64,000 nt of DNA from CAYXVJ01 sp050309435 (lineage in GTDB: Bacteria; Bacillota; Clostridia; Saccharofermentanales; Fastidiosipilaceae), in the NCBI GenBank assembly GCA_050309435.1, contig JBNRMJ010000021.1:3811-67810 (forward strand). The letters run 5' to 3'. A program made the position numbers and the translations under genes. This document shows positions 53,507-62,425 of this stretch, piece after piece (the first letter of the stretch is position 1; every line of letters begins with the position of its first letter). The notes beneath the pieces are model-generated. The model was not told the origin of the DNA. It ran no database searches and worked only from the letters and a program-made list of their open reading frames with translations.

Positions 53507-54082
53507 TCAGGCGTTGACTTCCACTTCGACGGAGTTGCGCAGGCTCTTGAGACCGGCAGTCCAGGGGATCAGCTGATCGAGCATCTCCGTTACGGTACCC
53601 TCGTGGAAAGCGGCAGGCTTGAACTCGGCCATATTTACGAAGTCGGTGATAACGGACAAGGCGGGATGCGTGCGAACATCGGCAACCTTCAGCTCGCCCA
53701 GAATGCCGCGCAGGTGCTCGGTCGCTCTGGCACCGCCGACGGCGCCGTAACTGACAATACCTGCAGCCTTGTTGTTCCAGGCTTCCTTGGCGGAGTCCAG
53801 CGCGTTTTTCAGAACGCCTGTGATGCTGTGGTTGTATTCCTGAACGATGAAGACAAAGCCATCCAGCGAATCAAGTTTCTGATTCCAGGCGATCACCGCG
53901 GGACTGACTTCTTCGGTTGTACCGAGGAAAGGAAGGTCGTAATCGGCGAGGTCGACGATCTCGTAATCAGCGTCGTTTCTGGCATCGGCGATATCTTTCA
54001 CCCAATTGCCTACCTGATCGCTGACGCGGCCGATACGGTTGCTGCCCAGGATAATGCCTATCTTCAAACGATTGTTACTCAT
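53507..54082 (-). CDS. NADPH-dependent FMN reductase family protein
   Basis: A flavodoxin-like quinone/azo-reductase type protein of 191 residues. The FMN phosphate loop is GSNRIGRVSDQVGNWV (about 11-26), and the second flavin segment is FIVQEYNHSITGVLKNALD followed by GIVSYGAVGGARATEHLR. The start at 54082 has GGAGGA 8 nt upstream. The gene is single, with its own terminator, and is divergent from the lipid operon. It probably acts in oxidative or electrophile stress; the substrate is unknown. Confidence 0.92.
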   Translation of the reverse strand: MSNNRLKIGIILGSNRIGRVSDQVGNWVKDIADARNDADYEIVDLADYDLPFLGTTEEVSPAVIAWNQKLDSLDGFVFIVQEYNHSITGVLKNALDSAKEAWNNKAAGIVSYGAVGGARATEHLRGILGELKVADVRTHPALSVITDFVNMAEFKPAAFHEGTVTEMLDQLIPWTAGLKSLRNSVEVEVNA

Positions 54083-54297
54083 ATGTATATATTCCTCCAT
54101 ATATGTCGATTTCCATGTTAGCTATAATTTTGGAACTCGATTACTTTTAATTACTGTCTGGAAATAGATTACCATCTAAATTCTTTCGAAACCGTAGCAT
54201 ATGTTTCGATTCGGGCTGATTTTTTCTGATAATGGCGTTATTTGATCGAGAATAGCGGATAAAACAGATGATTGATACTCCCGTCTGGTTATGAACT

Positions 54298-54306
54298 TGC
54301 TATGAT
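54298..54306 (+). promoter_or_regulatory. Extended -10 promoter of the lipid operon
   Basis: TGC directly before TATGAT (54301-54306), 27 bp before the carS-like ATG. No strong -35 is seen. It is the only promoter-like site noted ahead of the seven-gene operon. Confidence 0.55.
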
Positions 54307-54333
54307 ATTGAAAAAGAAGAAGAGAGTTTGTCT

Positions 54334-54936
54334 ATGCATGAAATCTTAATGACTGTTGCCCGAATGATTATATCTTTACTTGCGGTCATCGTCGCGGGCA
54401 TCTGTGTCATGATCTTCGTGCGGCTTGATTTTTTGAACACGCTTAAAAGACCCCTTGATAATTACCGCATGCTCTCCGACGGCCGGCGTCTTTTTGGCGA
54501 TCATAAGACCTGGAAAGGTTTTCTGGGCTATATCGTCTTCACTTCGCTGTGGACGATGCTCTTCGGTCTCTTCTATGCATCTGATCCTGCCCTCGAAGAT
54601 TTGAACTATCTATATGTATATCAAGCCAACACGCCTCCATATAACCTCGTGCTCGGTGCGGCGCTGGGCCTGGCTTATGCCCTCTTTGAATTACCCAACA
54701 GTTTTTTGAAACGACGACTGGATATCAAACCGGGACAGACGGCAGACAGCAACTTACGCTATCTGCTCATTTTCCTGGATCAGGCCGATTCCGTCATTGG
54801 CTGCGTTTTGCTTTTGGCCTTCGTATATCCGATGTCCTTTGCTTTTTTCATAGCCTATGTATTACTCGGTGCGGCGATTCATCTCTTGTTAAATCTGCTG
54901 CTCAAGCTTGCCGGACTTCGTTCGGAAAAGCGATAG
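54334..54936 (+). CDS. CarS-like CTP:lipid cytidylyltransferase (CDP-archaeol synthase family)
   Basis: A 200-residue membrane protein of the CarS/DUF46 family, relatives of CdsA that activate a phosphatidic-acid-like lipid with CTP. The diagnostic cytoplasmic motif DGRRLFGDHKTWKGFLG (about 48-64) and ELPNSFLKRRLDIKPG (about 117-132) are both present, with LDQADSVIGC later, in the place of the CdsA DxxDS metal motif. Five membrane helices are predicted (about 9-30, 64-82, 96-116, 142-162, 168-190). Archaeal CarS acts on unsaturated archaetidic acid, and bacterial homologues are less defined. The ATG at 54334 was chosen over a TTG six bases earlier. It is first in the operon; the dikinase gene begins 15 bp later. 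Confidence 0.82.
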   Translation: MHEILMTVARMIISLLAVIVAGICVMIFVRLDFLNTLKRPLDNYRMLSDGRRLFGDHKTWKGFLGYIVFTSLWTMLFGLFYASDPALEDLNYLYVYQANTPPYNLVLGAALGLAYALFELPNSFLKRRLDIKPGQTADSNLRYLLIFLDQADSVIGCVLLLAFVYPMSFAFFIAYVLLGAAIHLLLNLLLKLAGLRSEKR

Positions 54937-54951
54937 CCGGAAAGGAATTTT

Positions 54952-57561
54952 ATGATTCATCGTCTCTCTTCTTCTTATCCGATTGATCTTGACGAACACG
55001 GAGACTTCCTCGGCGGGAAGGCATTGTCGCTGGTTCGTCTGATAAACGGCGGTTTTTCGCTTCCTTCGGGAATCATTCTGGACAGTCGTACTTTCCTGGC
55101 CGAAATGGAAAGAAGCGGCTTGTTCGGTCCGATCAACGAAATCCTCGCCGATCTGACAGCTGATACTATAGCGTCCGGGAGTAAAAGACTTCTGGCTCTA
55201 TTTGATCATTATCATTTTTCGTCGGAACTTGCCGTAGATCTATCCCGCCTGCTGGATCCGTGGAAAGCTTATGCCGTGCGCAGCAGTGCCACGCTCGAAG
55301 ATTCCCGGGATCAGAGTTTCGCCGGTCAGTACGACAGCCTCCTGAGACTTCGCGGCATCTCGGCGATCACGAAAGCTATTCGGCAGTGCTACCGCTCGCT
55401 TTTTGGCGAACGGAGTCTATCTTACCTCGCCGGACTTAAAAACAGTTTTCATATCTCCGATTTGTCGATGGCCGTCATCATACAGGAAATGGTCGATGCA
55501 CGGGCCGCCGGCGTCCTCTTCACCGCTCATCCCATCCGGGGAGAAGACCGGGTTATGGCTCTCGAAATTGCGAAAGGTACGGCGGAAGATCTCGTTTCCG
55601 GAAAGATCAGACCTTTATCGCTTGACCTGCCCTGGTTTGAGTTACTATCCGAAGCGGATTTCCATGAAGCGGCCATGCTCGATATAACGATTCAAAATCT
55701 GCTCGATCTGAGAAGACAGGCACTGCAAGTCGCCCGTCTCTTCGGTTATCCGCTGGATATCGAGTTTGCCTGGGATGAAAACGGCCGGGTTATGTTTCTC
55801 CAGGCACGGGCGATTACCCGCTTTCGCTACGAAGGCATCAGGGGTCAGTGGACCACGGCGGATTTCAAGGACGGCGGCGTCTCGGCAGAGGTCTGCCGGC
55901 AGTATATGTGGAGCCTTTACGAAACGGCCTGGGAAAGCAGTCTCGCGTCTTTTCTTCGCGAAGGTAAATTAATCAATCCCCCGCCCGGCGGCGATTATGC
56001 CCGCATGTATTTCGGCCGGCCTTACTGGAACCTTGACATCGTTAAAGCCGCGATGAAAAAGGTGCCGGGTTATAGCGAACGGGCTTTTGATACGGATTTG
56101 GGTATCGGCGGTTCTTATGACGGAGACGGTGAGACGACGCCCGTCACAGCGAAAAATATCCTTGCCTTCCTGCCGATTGCCCTGGCGCAGAACAAACTGC
56201 TGAAAAAACGAGAAGCCGAGTCTCAGGAGCTTCGATCGGCTCTTCTGGCCAAAATCAAAGATTATCACAGCCGCCTGGATCAGCTCGAACGCGACAGCGG
56301 ACTCGAAGAGATCGCCGACGTATGGACGAAAATTCATTACGATTGTTATTTAAGCTGCGAAGGCAGTTACTTTCGCCAGATCTTCTTGAATACAATCCAT
56401 CAAATCCGAATTCGAGACAGCCTCCTGAAGCAAATGGACCGGGCCGCGTATCTAAGCCTGCTCGGCGGCCTGGAAGAAGTGTCTCACCTTCTGCCCTTTT
56501 ACGACTTATGGGCTCTCTCCCGAAAGATCCGTGAGAATTCGGATACACTCCGCTTCTGGCAGGAGGCATCGGTAAACGAACTGTCCTATATATATAAGGA
56601 GAAGAGGGAAGATCACGAGATTATTCGAGACCTCGAGCTCTGGTTTGAAGCATACGGCTACCACTCCACCAAAGAGCTGGATGTTAGCCGTCCGAACTTC
56701 TCAGAAGAAGCCGAGTTGATCATCGGACAGCTCAAGACAATGATCAACTGGCCGGACGAGCTCAGTCCCGAGGCCGATAAGGAGGCTTCCCGTGCCGCCT
56801 ACGATCAGGCACGCGATTCGCTCGAAACAAGACTCGGTCGAAAAAAGACAGAGAAAATCGAGCGGAAGATCGAACGCATGCGAGCCTTACTCTGGTGGCG
56901 GGAAGAATTCAGAGATATTTCCACCCGCTCCTACGATCTGATCCGTAGAGCAGCCCTCCTGCTGGCCACGCGTTTCCATGCAGCCGGCGTGCTGGAACAC
57001 GAAGAAGATATCTGGCAACTCAAGATCGGGCAGATTCGGCAGTACCTTAGCGGCGAGATCGAGGCTTCGGATCTGAGGGGGATGGTTCGGGAAGCTCTTG
57101 TCTACTACGATGCCTATCGCAATTATCTCGGCGACAATGAAATCCCTGCAGCGGTTTTGAAAAACGAAAGCGGCCATTTTGCTTTCGACAGAAACGGCAG
57201 CATCGGCCCCGGCGAAAAACTGCTCCTCCGGGGGATTCCTGCCGGCAGCGGACGCGTTCGAGGGAGGGCCAGGGTGATACGTTCGCAAGCTGAAATCGAT
57301 CGTCTGGAAGAAGGAGATATTTTGGTCACGCGTTTTACCGACACGGGATGGACCGTGAAATTTGCCATTCTCGCCGGTATCGTAACGGAATATGGCGGCG
57401 TCCTCAGTCATGCGGCGATTGTGTCTCGCGAGTACAACATCCCCTGCATCGTCGGCGCGACGAATGCCATGAGCCTCATCACAGACGGCGACGAAATCCT
57501 GATTGACGGAGCAGGCGGGCAGATTTGGCAGATCGCTACGGATGAAAGAGGTACAAGATGA
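54952..57561 (+). CDS. PEP-synthase/rifampicin-phosphotransferase-like dikinase 1
   Basis: An 869-residue protein with the three-domain plan of phosphoenolpyruvate synthase and rifampicin phosphotransferase. The N-terminal ATP-grasp domain (about 1-290) shows YAVRSSATLEDSRDQSFAGQ and DIEFAWDENGRVMFLQARAI. The long central domain (about 330-740) has YGYHSTKELDVSRPNFSEEA, the counterpart of the substrate-domain motif in rifampicin phosphotransferases. The C-terminal swivelling domain has the phospho-carrier His820 in GGVLSHAAIVSREYNIP. It lacks the PEP/pyruvate TIM barrel of true PEP synthase. It should move a phosphate from ATP via His to an unknown acceptor. Being in a lipid operon, a lipid alcohol is a reasonable guess but only a guess. 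Confidence 0.85.
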   Translation: MIHRLSSSYPIDLDEHGDFLGGKALSLVRLINGGFSLPSGIILDSRTFLAEMERSGLFGPINEILADLTADTIASGSKRLLALFDHYHFSSELAVDLSRLLDPWKAYAVRSSATLEDSRDQSFAGQYDSLLRLRGISAITKAIRQCYRSLFGERSLSYLAGLKNSFHISDLSMAVIIQEMVDARAAGVLFTAHPIRGEDRVMALEIAKGTAEDLVSGKIRPLSLDLPWFELLSEADFHEAAMLDITIQNLLDLRRQALQVARLFGYPLDIEFAWDENGRVMFLQARAITRFRYEGIRGQWTTADFKDGGVSAEVCRQYMWSLYETAWESSLASFLREGKLINPPPGGDYARMYFGRPYWNLDIVKAAMKKVPGYSERAFDTDLGIGGSYDGDGETTPVTAKNILAFLPIALAQNKLLKKREAESQELRSALLAKIKDYHSRLDQLERDSGLEEIADVWTKIHYDCYLSCEGSYFRQIFLNTIHQIRIRDSLLKQMDRAAYLSLLGGLEEVSHLLPFYDLWALSRKIRENSDTLRFWQEASVNELSYIYKEKREDHEIIRDLELWFEAYGYHSTKELDVSRPNFSEEAELIIGQLKTMINWPDELSPEADKEASRAAYDQARDSLETRLGRKKTEKIERKIERMRALLWWREEFRDISTRSYDLIRRAALLLATRFHAAGVLEHEEDIWQLKIGQIRQYLSGEIEASDLRGMVREALVYYDAYRNYLGDNEIPAAVLKNESGHFAFDRNGSIGPGEKLLLRGIPAGSGRVRGRARVIRSQAEIDRLEEGDILVTRFTDTGWTVKFAILAGIVTEYGGVLSHAAIVSREYNIPCIVGATNAMSLITDGDEILIDGAGGQIWQIATDERGTR

Positions 57562-58163
57562 TCATCGGTTATTACAATGCCTCTGTCTGGCTGACTTTTC
57601 TGGGAACAGCCGTGTCCGTCGGAGGCATGATTTCGGCCTTCCGCGGTCATACTAAACTTGTGATTGCGGCTCTGATGACAGCCGGCATCATCGATCTTTT
57701 CGACGGCGTCGTCGCCAGAAGGATAGAGAGAAACGAGAACGAGAAAGTTTTCGGTATTCACCTGGACTCATTGGCTGATATGATTTCGTTTGTCGCCTTG
57801 CCTCTATCGTTATATATACACCTGGGTTTCAAGCACGTACCGGATCTGATTCTCTTGTTCTTCTATGCCTTTGCCGCGATCCAGCGTCTGGCTTACTTCA
57901 ACGTCCACAGTCAAAAAGAAAGCAAAGGAAATTCCCGCTACAGAGGACTACCCGTTACTTATGCGGCTTTGATCCTGCCGTGGTCCTGGCTCTTGTTGCA
58001 AGTCTTTTTACCCGCTTTTCTCCTGCCCGTAATGTCAATGGTACTTGCACTAACGGCAATTTTCTTTATTCTTGATATACCTGTACCGAAGCCGCGCGGG
58101 GCAGCCTACATCATCTTCCCTACGCTGGCGGTAGTCAGCGGAATCGTATTGTTCTTAATTTAA
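57558..58163 (+). CDS. pssA: CDP-alcohol phosphatidyltransferase, PssA-like (phosphatidylserine synthase type)
   Basis: A 201-residue membrane enzyme that condenses a CDP-lipid with an alcohol. The family motif DxxDGxxARxxx..GxxxDxxxD is complete in DLFDGVVARRIERNENEKVFGIHLDSLAD (about 47-75). The segment YRGLPVTYAALILPW (about 131-145) is typical of bacterial PssA, which uses serine. About six helices are predicted. It overlaps dikinase 1 by 4 nt and is followed 22 bp later by the decarboxylase, so serine as the acceptor is well supported by context. The lipid backbone it uses is not evident. Confidence 0.85.
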   Translation: MIIGYYNASVWLTFLGTAVSVGGMISAFRGHTKLVIAALMTAGIIDLFDGVVARRIERNENEKVFGIHLDSLADMISFVALPLSLYIHLGFKHVPDLILLFFYAFAAIQRLAYFNVHSQKESKGNSRYRGLPVTYAALILPWSWLLLQVFLPAFLLPVMSMVLALTAIFFILDIPVPKPRGAAYIIFPTLAVVSGIVLFLI

Positions 58164-58185
58164 AGCAGAATGCCGAGGTGCTGAT

Positions 58186-59091
58186 ATGGCTTTATACTTA
58201 GATAGAAAAACAGGGCAAATAAGAGAAGAAGCCGTTTACGAATTCAAGAAACTGAACTGGCTTTATTCCCGGCCTCTGGGTCGCCTGCTCAGAGACAGCC
58301 GGATCGTGCGGCCGTCTTACAGCAGACGTTATGGAAAGCGGATGCGTCGCCCTTCGTCCGCAGACCTCATTCCTGCTTTTATTGAAGCCAATCAAATTCA
58401 TACCGAAGATTTTGTCGATAGGAAATGGACGTCTTTTACCGATTTTTTCATCCGCGAGCCGAAAGCCGAAGCCCGTCCCTGGGTTAGCGATCCCTATCGC
58501 CTGCCCAGCCCGGCCGACGCCCGGCTTACGGTTGTTCCGATCGACGAAGACGCGGATTTTCATCTGAAAGGTTTTACTTATTCGTTAAGCGAACTGCTAG
58601 GCGACACAAACGGAGTCATGAACTACTTGTGGGGCTTTGCTTTGATTTTTCGTTTAACGGTAGGCGATTGCCATCGTTATTACTACTTCGACGACTGCGT
58701 GCTCGAAGGGATTGCGAAAAGGATTCCGGGACGCCTTCATACAGTCGGGCCTGTGTCTGACGGAAAAGTCGCGGTGCTTCGCGAAAACAGCCGGGTTGTC
58801 AGCTATCTGAATACGAAACATTTCGGACGAGTTGCCATGATCGAAGTCGGGGCGTTGACGATCGGCAGTATCGTAAATCACGAACGTTTCGCAGCGAAAC
58901 GCGGCGATGAAAAAGGCTGGTTTGAACCCGGCGGATCGACGATTGTCCTTCTCTTCCCGACCGGACGTCTGGAAGTGGACGAAGATATCATGGCCGCCGG
59001 TAAGAAGGGCATCGAAACAAAAGTGCAGATCGGCGAAGGTATCGGCCATGCAGCCACGCGTCTTTACGTCAGGGAAAGCAGTTCTTTATGA
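58186..59091 (+). CDS. psd: Phosphatidylserine decarboxylase
   Basis: A pyruvoyl enzyme that converts phosphatidylserine (or an analogous seryl lipid) to the ethanolamine form. The 301-residue proenzyme has the self-cleavage site GGST in WFEPGGSTIVLLFP (about 243-256), which would give a large beta and a small alpha chain. GDCHRYYYFDDC (about 163-174) and IGSIVNHERFAAKRGDEKGWF carry the conserved His and acidic residues. The start MALYLDRKTGQIREE and LNWLYSRPLGR match the clostridial type II Psd group. It lies between the PssA-like and UbiA-like genes and overlaps the latter by 4 nt. Confidence 0.93.
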   Translation: MALYLDRKTGQIREEAVYEFKKLNWLYSRPLGRLLRDSRIVRPSYSRRYGKRMRRPSSADLIPAFIEANQIHTEDFVDRKWTSFTDFFIREPKAEARPWVSDPYRLPSPADARLTVVPIDEDADFHLKGFTYSLSELLGDTNGVMNYLWGFALIFRLTVGDCHRYYYFDDCVLEGIAKRIPGRLHTVGPVSDGKVAVLRENSRVVSYLNTKHFGRVAMIEVGALTIGSIVNHERFAAKRGDEKGWFEPGGSTIVLLFPTGRLEVDEDIMAAGKKGIETKVQIGEGIGHAATRLYVRESSSL

Positions 59092-59993
59092 TCAGACGCA
59101 TCGGCATTTACCTTAGAGAAATGTATCCCCCCTTATCCAGGCTTTTTGTCTCTTTACTAATTTTCCTTCAGGTCTATTTTCTCCTGCTTTTGAATCATGA
59201 TGTTAAGATATTTGACTTCGACCGGCGCGAAGTCATCGGTGTCGTTACAATCTTTTCTTTTCTTTTACTCTTACGAATTGCGGATGATTTCAAAGACTTT
59301 AAAACGGATCAGATAAATTTTCCGGAACGGTCTTTACCCGCGGGTCGGGTTTTAAAGTTCGATCTGATCGCTCTGATTGCTGTTTTGATCGCGCTTTGCT
59401 TTTCTTTGAATCTTTTATACATGCAGAACATTGTTTGGTTTTTGCTCCTGTTTATCTACGGGGCCTTGATGTCGTTTTGGTTTTTTCAACGACATCGGAT
59501 TCAGCCGAATTTGATTCTGGCGCTCGTGACCCATAACCCGGTCCAGTTCGTGCTCAACTTTTATGTTATTTCCTTTGTCGCTTTTAAGTACGACTTGCCC
59601 TTGATCAGCTGGCAGAGTATTCTTGTCGCTTTCACGATGTATTTTCCGGTGCTCTTTTGGGAAGTATCCAGAAAAATTCGCGCTCCGGAAAAAGAGACAG
59701 AGTACACCACGTATTCGAAAGTCATGGGTATTCGCCAATCGGTAGGCCTCGTATGCATCGCGGTTATTCTGGATTTGCTTACCAATTTGATTCTACTATG
59801 GCGCATTAACCTGCTCTTCTCGCTTCTACTCTTACTGAACACGCTGTATCAATTGTGGAAAAGCATGCGCTTCATCGCCGACCCGAGCCGTTTTGATTAC
59901 GGAAAAATGATGGAGCGCTATATCTACCGTACGGAAGTTGGCGTGGTGCTCGGTATCGCATTACATTTAATTTCCATTAAGGTGAGCCTATGA
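59088..59993 (+). CDS. UbiA-superfamily prenyltransferase-like membrane protein
   Basis: A 301-residue protein with about eight membrane helices. The first Asp-rich motif is clear: RIADDFKDFKTDQINFPERSLPAGR (about 67-91), the UbiA pattern DDxxDxxxDxxnxPxRxLPxG. The second motif is altered: the expected DxxxDxxxD is replaced by EVSRKIRAPEKETEYTTYSK (about 192-211), rich in Glu and Lys. UbiA enzymes join an isoprenoid diphosphate to an aromatic or glycerol acceptor, and in archaea one member adds the second prenyl chain to the glycerol backbone. Whether this protein does so is unknown. It overlaps psd and dikinase 2 by 4 nt each. Confidence 0.75.
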   Translation: MIRRIGIYLREMYPPLSRLFVSLLIFLQVYFLLLLNHDVKIFDFDRREVIGVVTIFSFLLLLRIADDFKDFKTDQINFPERSLPAGRVLKFDLIALIAVLIALCFSLNLLYMQNIVWFLLLFIYGALMSFWFFQRHRIQPNLILALVTHNPVQFVLNFYVISFVAFKYDLPLISWQSILVAFTMYFPVLFWEVSRKIRAPEKETEYTTYSKVMGIRQSVGLVCIAVILDLLTNLILLWRINLLFSLLLLLNTLYQLWKSMRFIADPSRFDYGKMMERYIYRTEVGVVLGIALHLISIKVSL

Positions 59994-62425
59994 ACGAAGC
60001 AATCGTCACTCCAAAAGCAAAAAATCTCAGACTGCTGAAAGACGCTGCTTATCCGGTCCCGCCCTTTTTCGTCATACCGGCTTCCGAGCTTGAGCTTAGC
60101 GCCCGGGAGGGCATCGGCGGATTCGTGCAGCTGATGGAGACATACCGCAGAAGCGAGGCAGATTTCTTCTCCTCGCAGTCGCTCTTTGCCGTACGTTCTT
60201 CCGCTTTGGCAGAGGATGGTAGAGAAAGCAGCTTGGCGGGTCTTTATCACAGTATGCTGGATGTGGAGGAAAAAGATCTGCCCGAAGCGCTGTATCGCTG
60301 CTGGCAGGCCGCAGGTAACGACACCCTTCGTTTCTACCGGGAAAAACAGAGATCTTTGAATGAAGGCTCCGGTCCGGGTCTCGATTTGATCATCCAGGCC
60401 ATGGTCGAAGACCTGAGTCATTCGGCTATACTCTTCACTTCCAATCCCGACGGCCTTCTCAACGAACGGGTTCTGGTAGCGGGCGAAGGTCGGGGAACAC
60501 TGCTCGTGGAAGACAGGATTCCTGCGGTCAATTACTACCGGCATGCCACAGAAGGCAGCGGTTATTATGAAAACCCGTACGGACTTGACCTGCTCGGGCA
60601 CGATGTATTAATGTCCATCTGGACAATGGCAGACCGAATCGAGGCAGACTTCGGTCCGGCCCTGGATCTGGAACTGGCCATAAATCAAAGCGGCGAGATC
60701 TTCCTCCTGCAGATGAGGCCGATCACCACGCTGGACCGTCGCTCCTTCGTATCGCCCGGCACCATCCTCGACAATAGTAATATCGTGGAAAGTTATCCGG
60801 GCTTGTCGCTGCCTTTATCAACGGACTTTTACCATCGGGCTTATCACGGGGTTTTCAGCGGTCTGATCAAGCGGCTCCTTCCCCATCCGCCTGCATCCGT
60901 CGCTCAGCGGCTGGATGATATCGCGGCCAATATGGTTTTCTCCCGAAACGGTCGCGCTTATTATCAACTCAATAACTGGCTTCTGCTATTGCGGCATTTA
61001 CCCTTTCAAAAGCGTATCCTGCCGGTTTGGCGCGAGATGATGGGCATCGAGAAAACAATGGACATGGAAGACGCTGCTCTGATCGCTCCCTTTGCCCGTT
61101 TTGGGATGGTAATTCGCCTGCTTCGCAGCGTACAGAAAATCGATCGCTTATACGAAAAGCTTGCCTCCGATGTCCGGCAAATCGATTTGGAATACCGCCG
61201 GCTCGAGAGTCGCAGCTTCGTTCCCGAACTCTATGAAATGTTTTTTAACAGAATCGCGGAAACTCTCCTGGCGAACTGGGACATCACCTTGATCAACGAT
61301 CTGGCGGCCATGTTATACAGCGGACGGCTGAAGAAGAAAGCCGCCGTATACGGGATAAAAGATACAAACAAACTGCTCTCGGGATTTTCCGCTCTGGCGA
61401 GTATGAAGCCCGTGCGAAGTCTAAGTTCGATTCGAAAGAAGATTGATATATTGGATCCGCTTTTACTCGAGAAGGCCGCGACGAACGATAACGAAGCCCG
61501 CCTGATTTTATCCGGTAACCATCTTGCCCTTCAGAGTGACGACGCGCGCCGCCTGATTAAGCAGATGAACGAACACATCGATTTCTACGGAGATCGCAGC
61601 ATCGAGGAACTGAAACTCGAACGTCCCACGCAACGAAGCAATCCCTCGCTCTTTTTCTCGGCACTGCTCGCCGCACCCGAGAAGCTCCCGGATTACGAAA
61701 ACGAGAACGCAAATGAAGACTTGCATCCGGATTTAAGAAGGCTTCATGCCAGAGCCGAGGCTGCCATCTCGAGACGAGAAGAATCCCGATTGCTTCGCAC
61801 AAGAGTCTACGGCATTGTCAGATCCATGTTCACACGCCTGGGCGGAGAACTTTTCGAGCGTGGCATCATCGATGATAAGACGGATGTTTTTTATCTTTCG
61901 ATTGATGATGTTTTTGCCGCTTTCCAAGGGACAAAGGAGCCTCGAAAGGCAATTCTCCGGCAGAAAGCCCGATATCTTATCTATTGTGATTTACCGGCTT
62001 ACGGCAGACTGATTTTTCAAGACCGGGCATTTTCGAACGAGAAGACGGCCGAACTTTTAGATATGACGGAATTTGACGGTATAATAAACGAGCTGGGCGG
62101 GACTCCCTCCTCGCCGGGCCTGGTTCGAGGCGAAGTCAAACTCGTATACAACGCAGCGGCAGCAAGCGATATAAAGGGAAAAATACTCGTGACCAAAAGT
62201 ACGGATCCCGGTTGGGTTTACCTGATGCTTCAAGCCGGCGGCATCGTAGCGGAAAGAGGCTCCGTTTTATCCCATACGGCTATCATATCCAGAGAGCTGG
62301 GCTTGCCATCGGTTGTCGGAGTCAAAAACGCCACCGCAATATTAAGCGACGGCGACCTAATCGAGGTAGACGGTACAAGCGGGCGGATTCGTATTCTGGA
62401 GAGGAAGGATAACAAAGATATATGA
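59990..62425 (+). CDS. PEP-synthase/rifampicin-phosphotransferase-like dikinase 2
   Basis: An 811-residue paralogue of the protein at 54952. The ATP-grasp domain (about 1-250) includes FAVRSSALAEDGRESSLAG and LDLELAINQSGEIFLLQMRPI. The central domain (about 260-690) has the motif FYGDRSIEELKLERPTQ, parallel to that in dikinase 1. The C-terminal phosphohistidine domain has His762 in GSVLSHTAIISRELGLP, preceded by VTKSTDPGWVYLM. The two dikinases are clearly diverged, so they are unlikely to be a recent duplication and may phosphorylate different acceptors. It overlaps the UbiA-like gene and the last gene by 4 nt each. Confidence 0.85.
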   Translation: MNEAIVTPKAKNLRLLKDAAYPVPPFFVIPASELELSAREGIGGFVQLMETYRRSEADFFSSQSLFAVRSSALAEDGRESSLAGLYHSMLDVEEKDLPEALYRCWQAAGNDTLRFYREKQRSLNEGSGPGLDLIIQAMVEDLSHSAILFTSNPDGLLNERVLVAGEGRGTLLVEDRIPAVNYYRHATEGSGYYENPYGLDLLGHDVLMSIWTMADRIEADFGPALDLELAINQSGEIFLLQMRPITTLDRRSFVSPGTILDNSNIVESYPGLSLPLSTDFYHRAYHGVFSGLIKRLLPHPPASVAQRLDDIAANMVFSRNGRAYYQLNNWLLLLRHLPFQKRILPVWREMMGIEKTMDMEDAALIAPFARFGMVIRLLRSVQKIDRLYEKLASDVRQIDLEYRRLESRSFVPELYEMFFNRIAETLLANWDITLINDLAAMLYSGRLKKKAAVYGIKDTNKLLSGFSALASMKPVRSLSSIRKKIDILDPLLLEKAATNDNEARLILSGNHLALQSDDARRLIKQMNEHIDFYGDRSIEELKLERPTQRSNPSLFFSALLAAPEKLPDYENENANEDLHPDLRRLHARAEAAISRREESRLLRTRVYGIVRSMFTRLGGELFERGIIDDKTDVFYLSIDDVFAAFQGTKEPRKAILRQKARYLIYCDLPAYGRLIFQDRAFSNEKTAELLDMTEFDGIINELGGTPSSPGLVRGEVKLVYNAAAASDIKGKILVTKSTDPGWVYLMLQAGGIVAERGSVLSHTAIISRELGLPSVVGVKNATAILSDGDLIEVDGTSGRIRILERKDNKDI

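Noticed and set aside
54952..57561. Annotating the dikinase as phosphoenolpyruvate synthase
   Set aside because: The PEP/pyruvate TIM barrel that binds pyruvate is absent; the phosphohistidine domain is at the extreme C-terminus as in rifampicin phosphotransferases.
59088..59993. Reading the UbiA-like gene as menA/ubiA for quinone synthesis
   Set aside because: No quinone-pathway gene is in the window and it is locked by overlaps between psd and a dikinase gene; the second Asp motif also differs.
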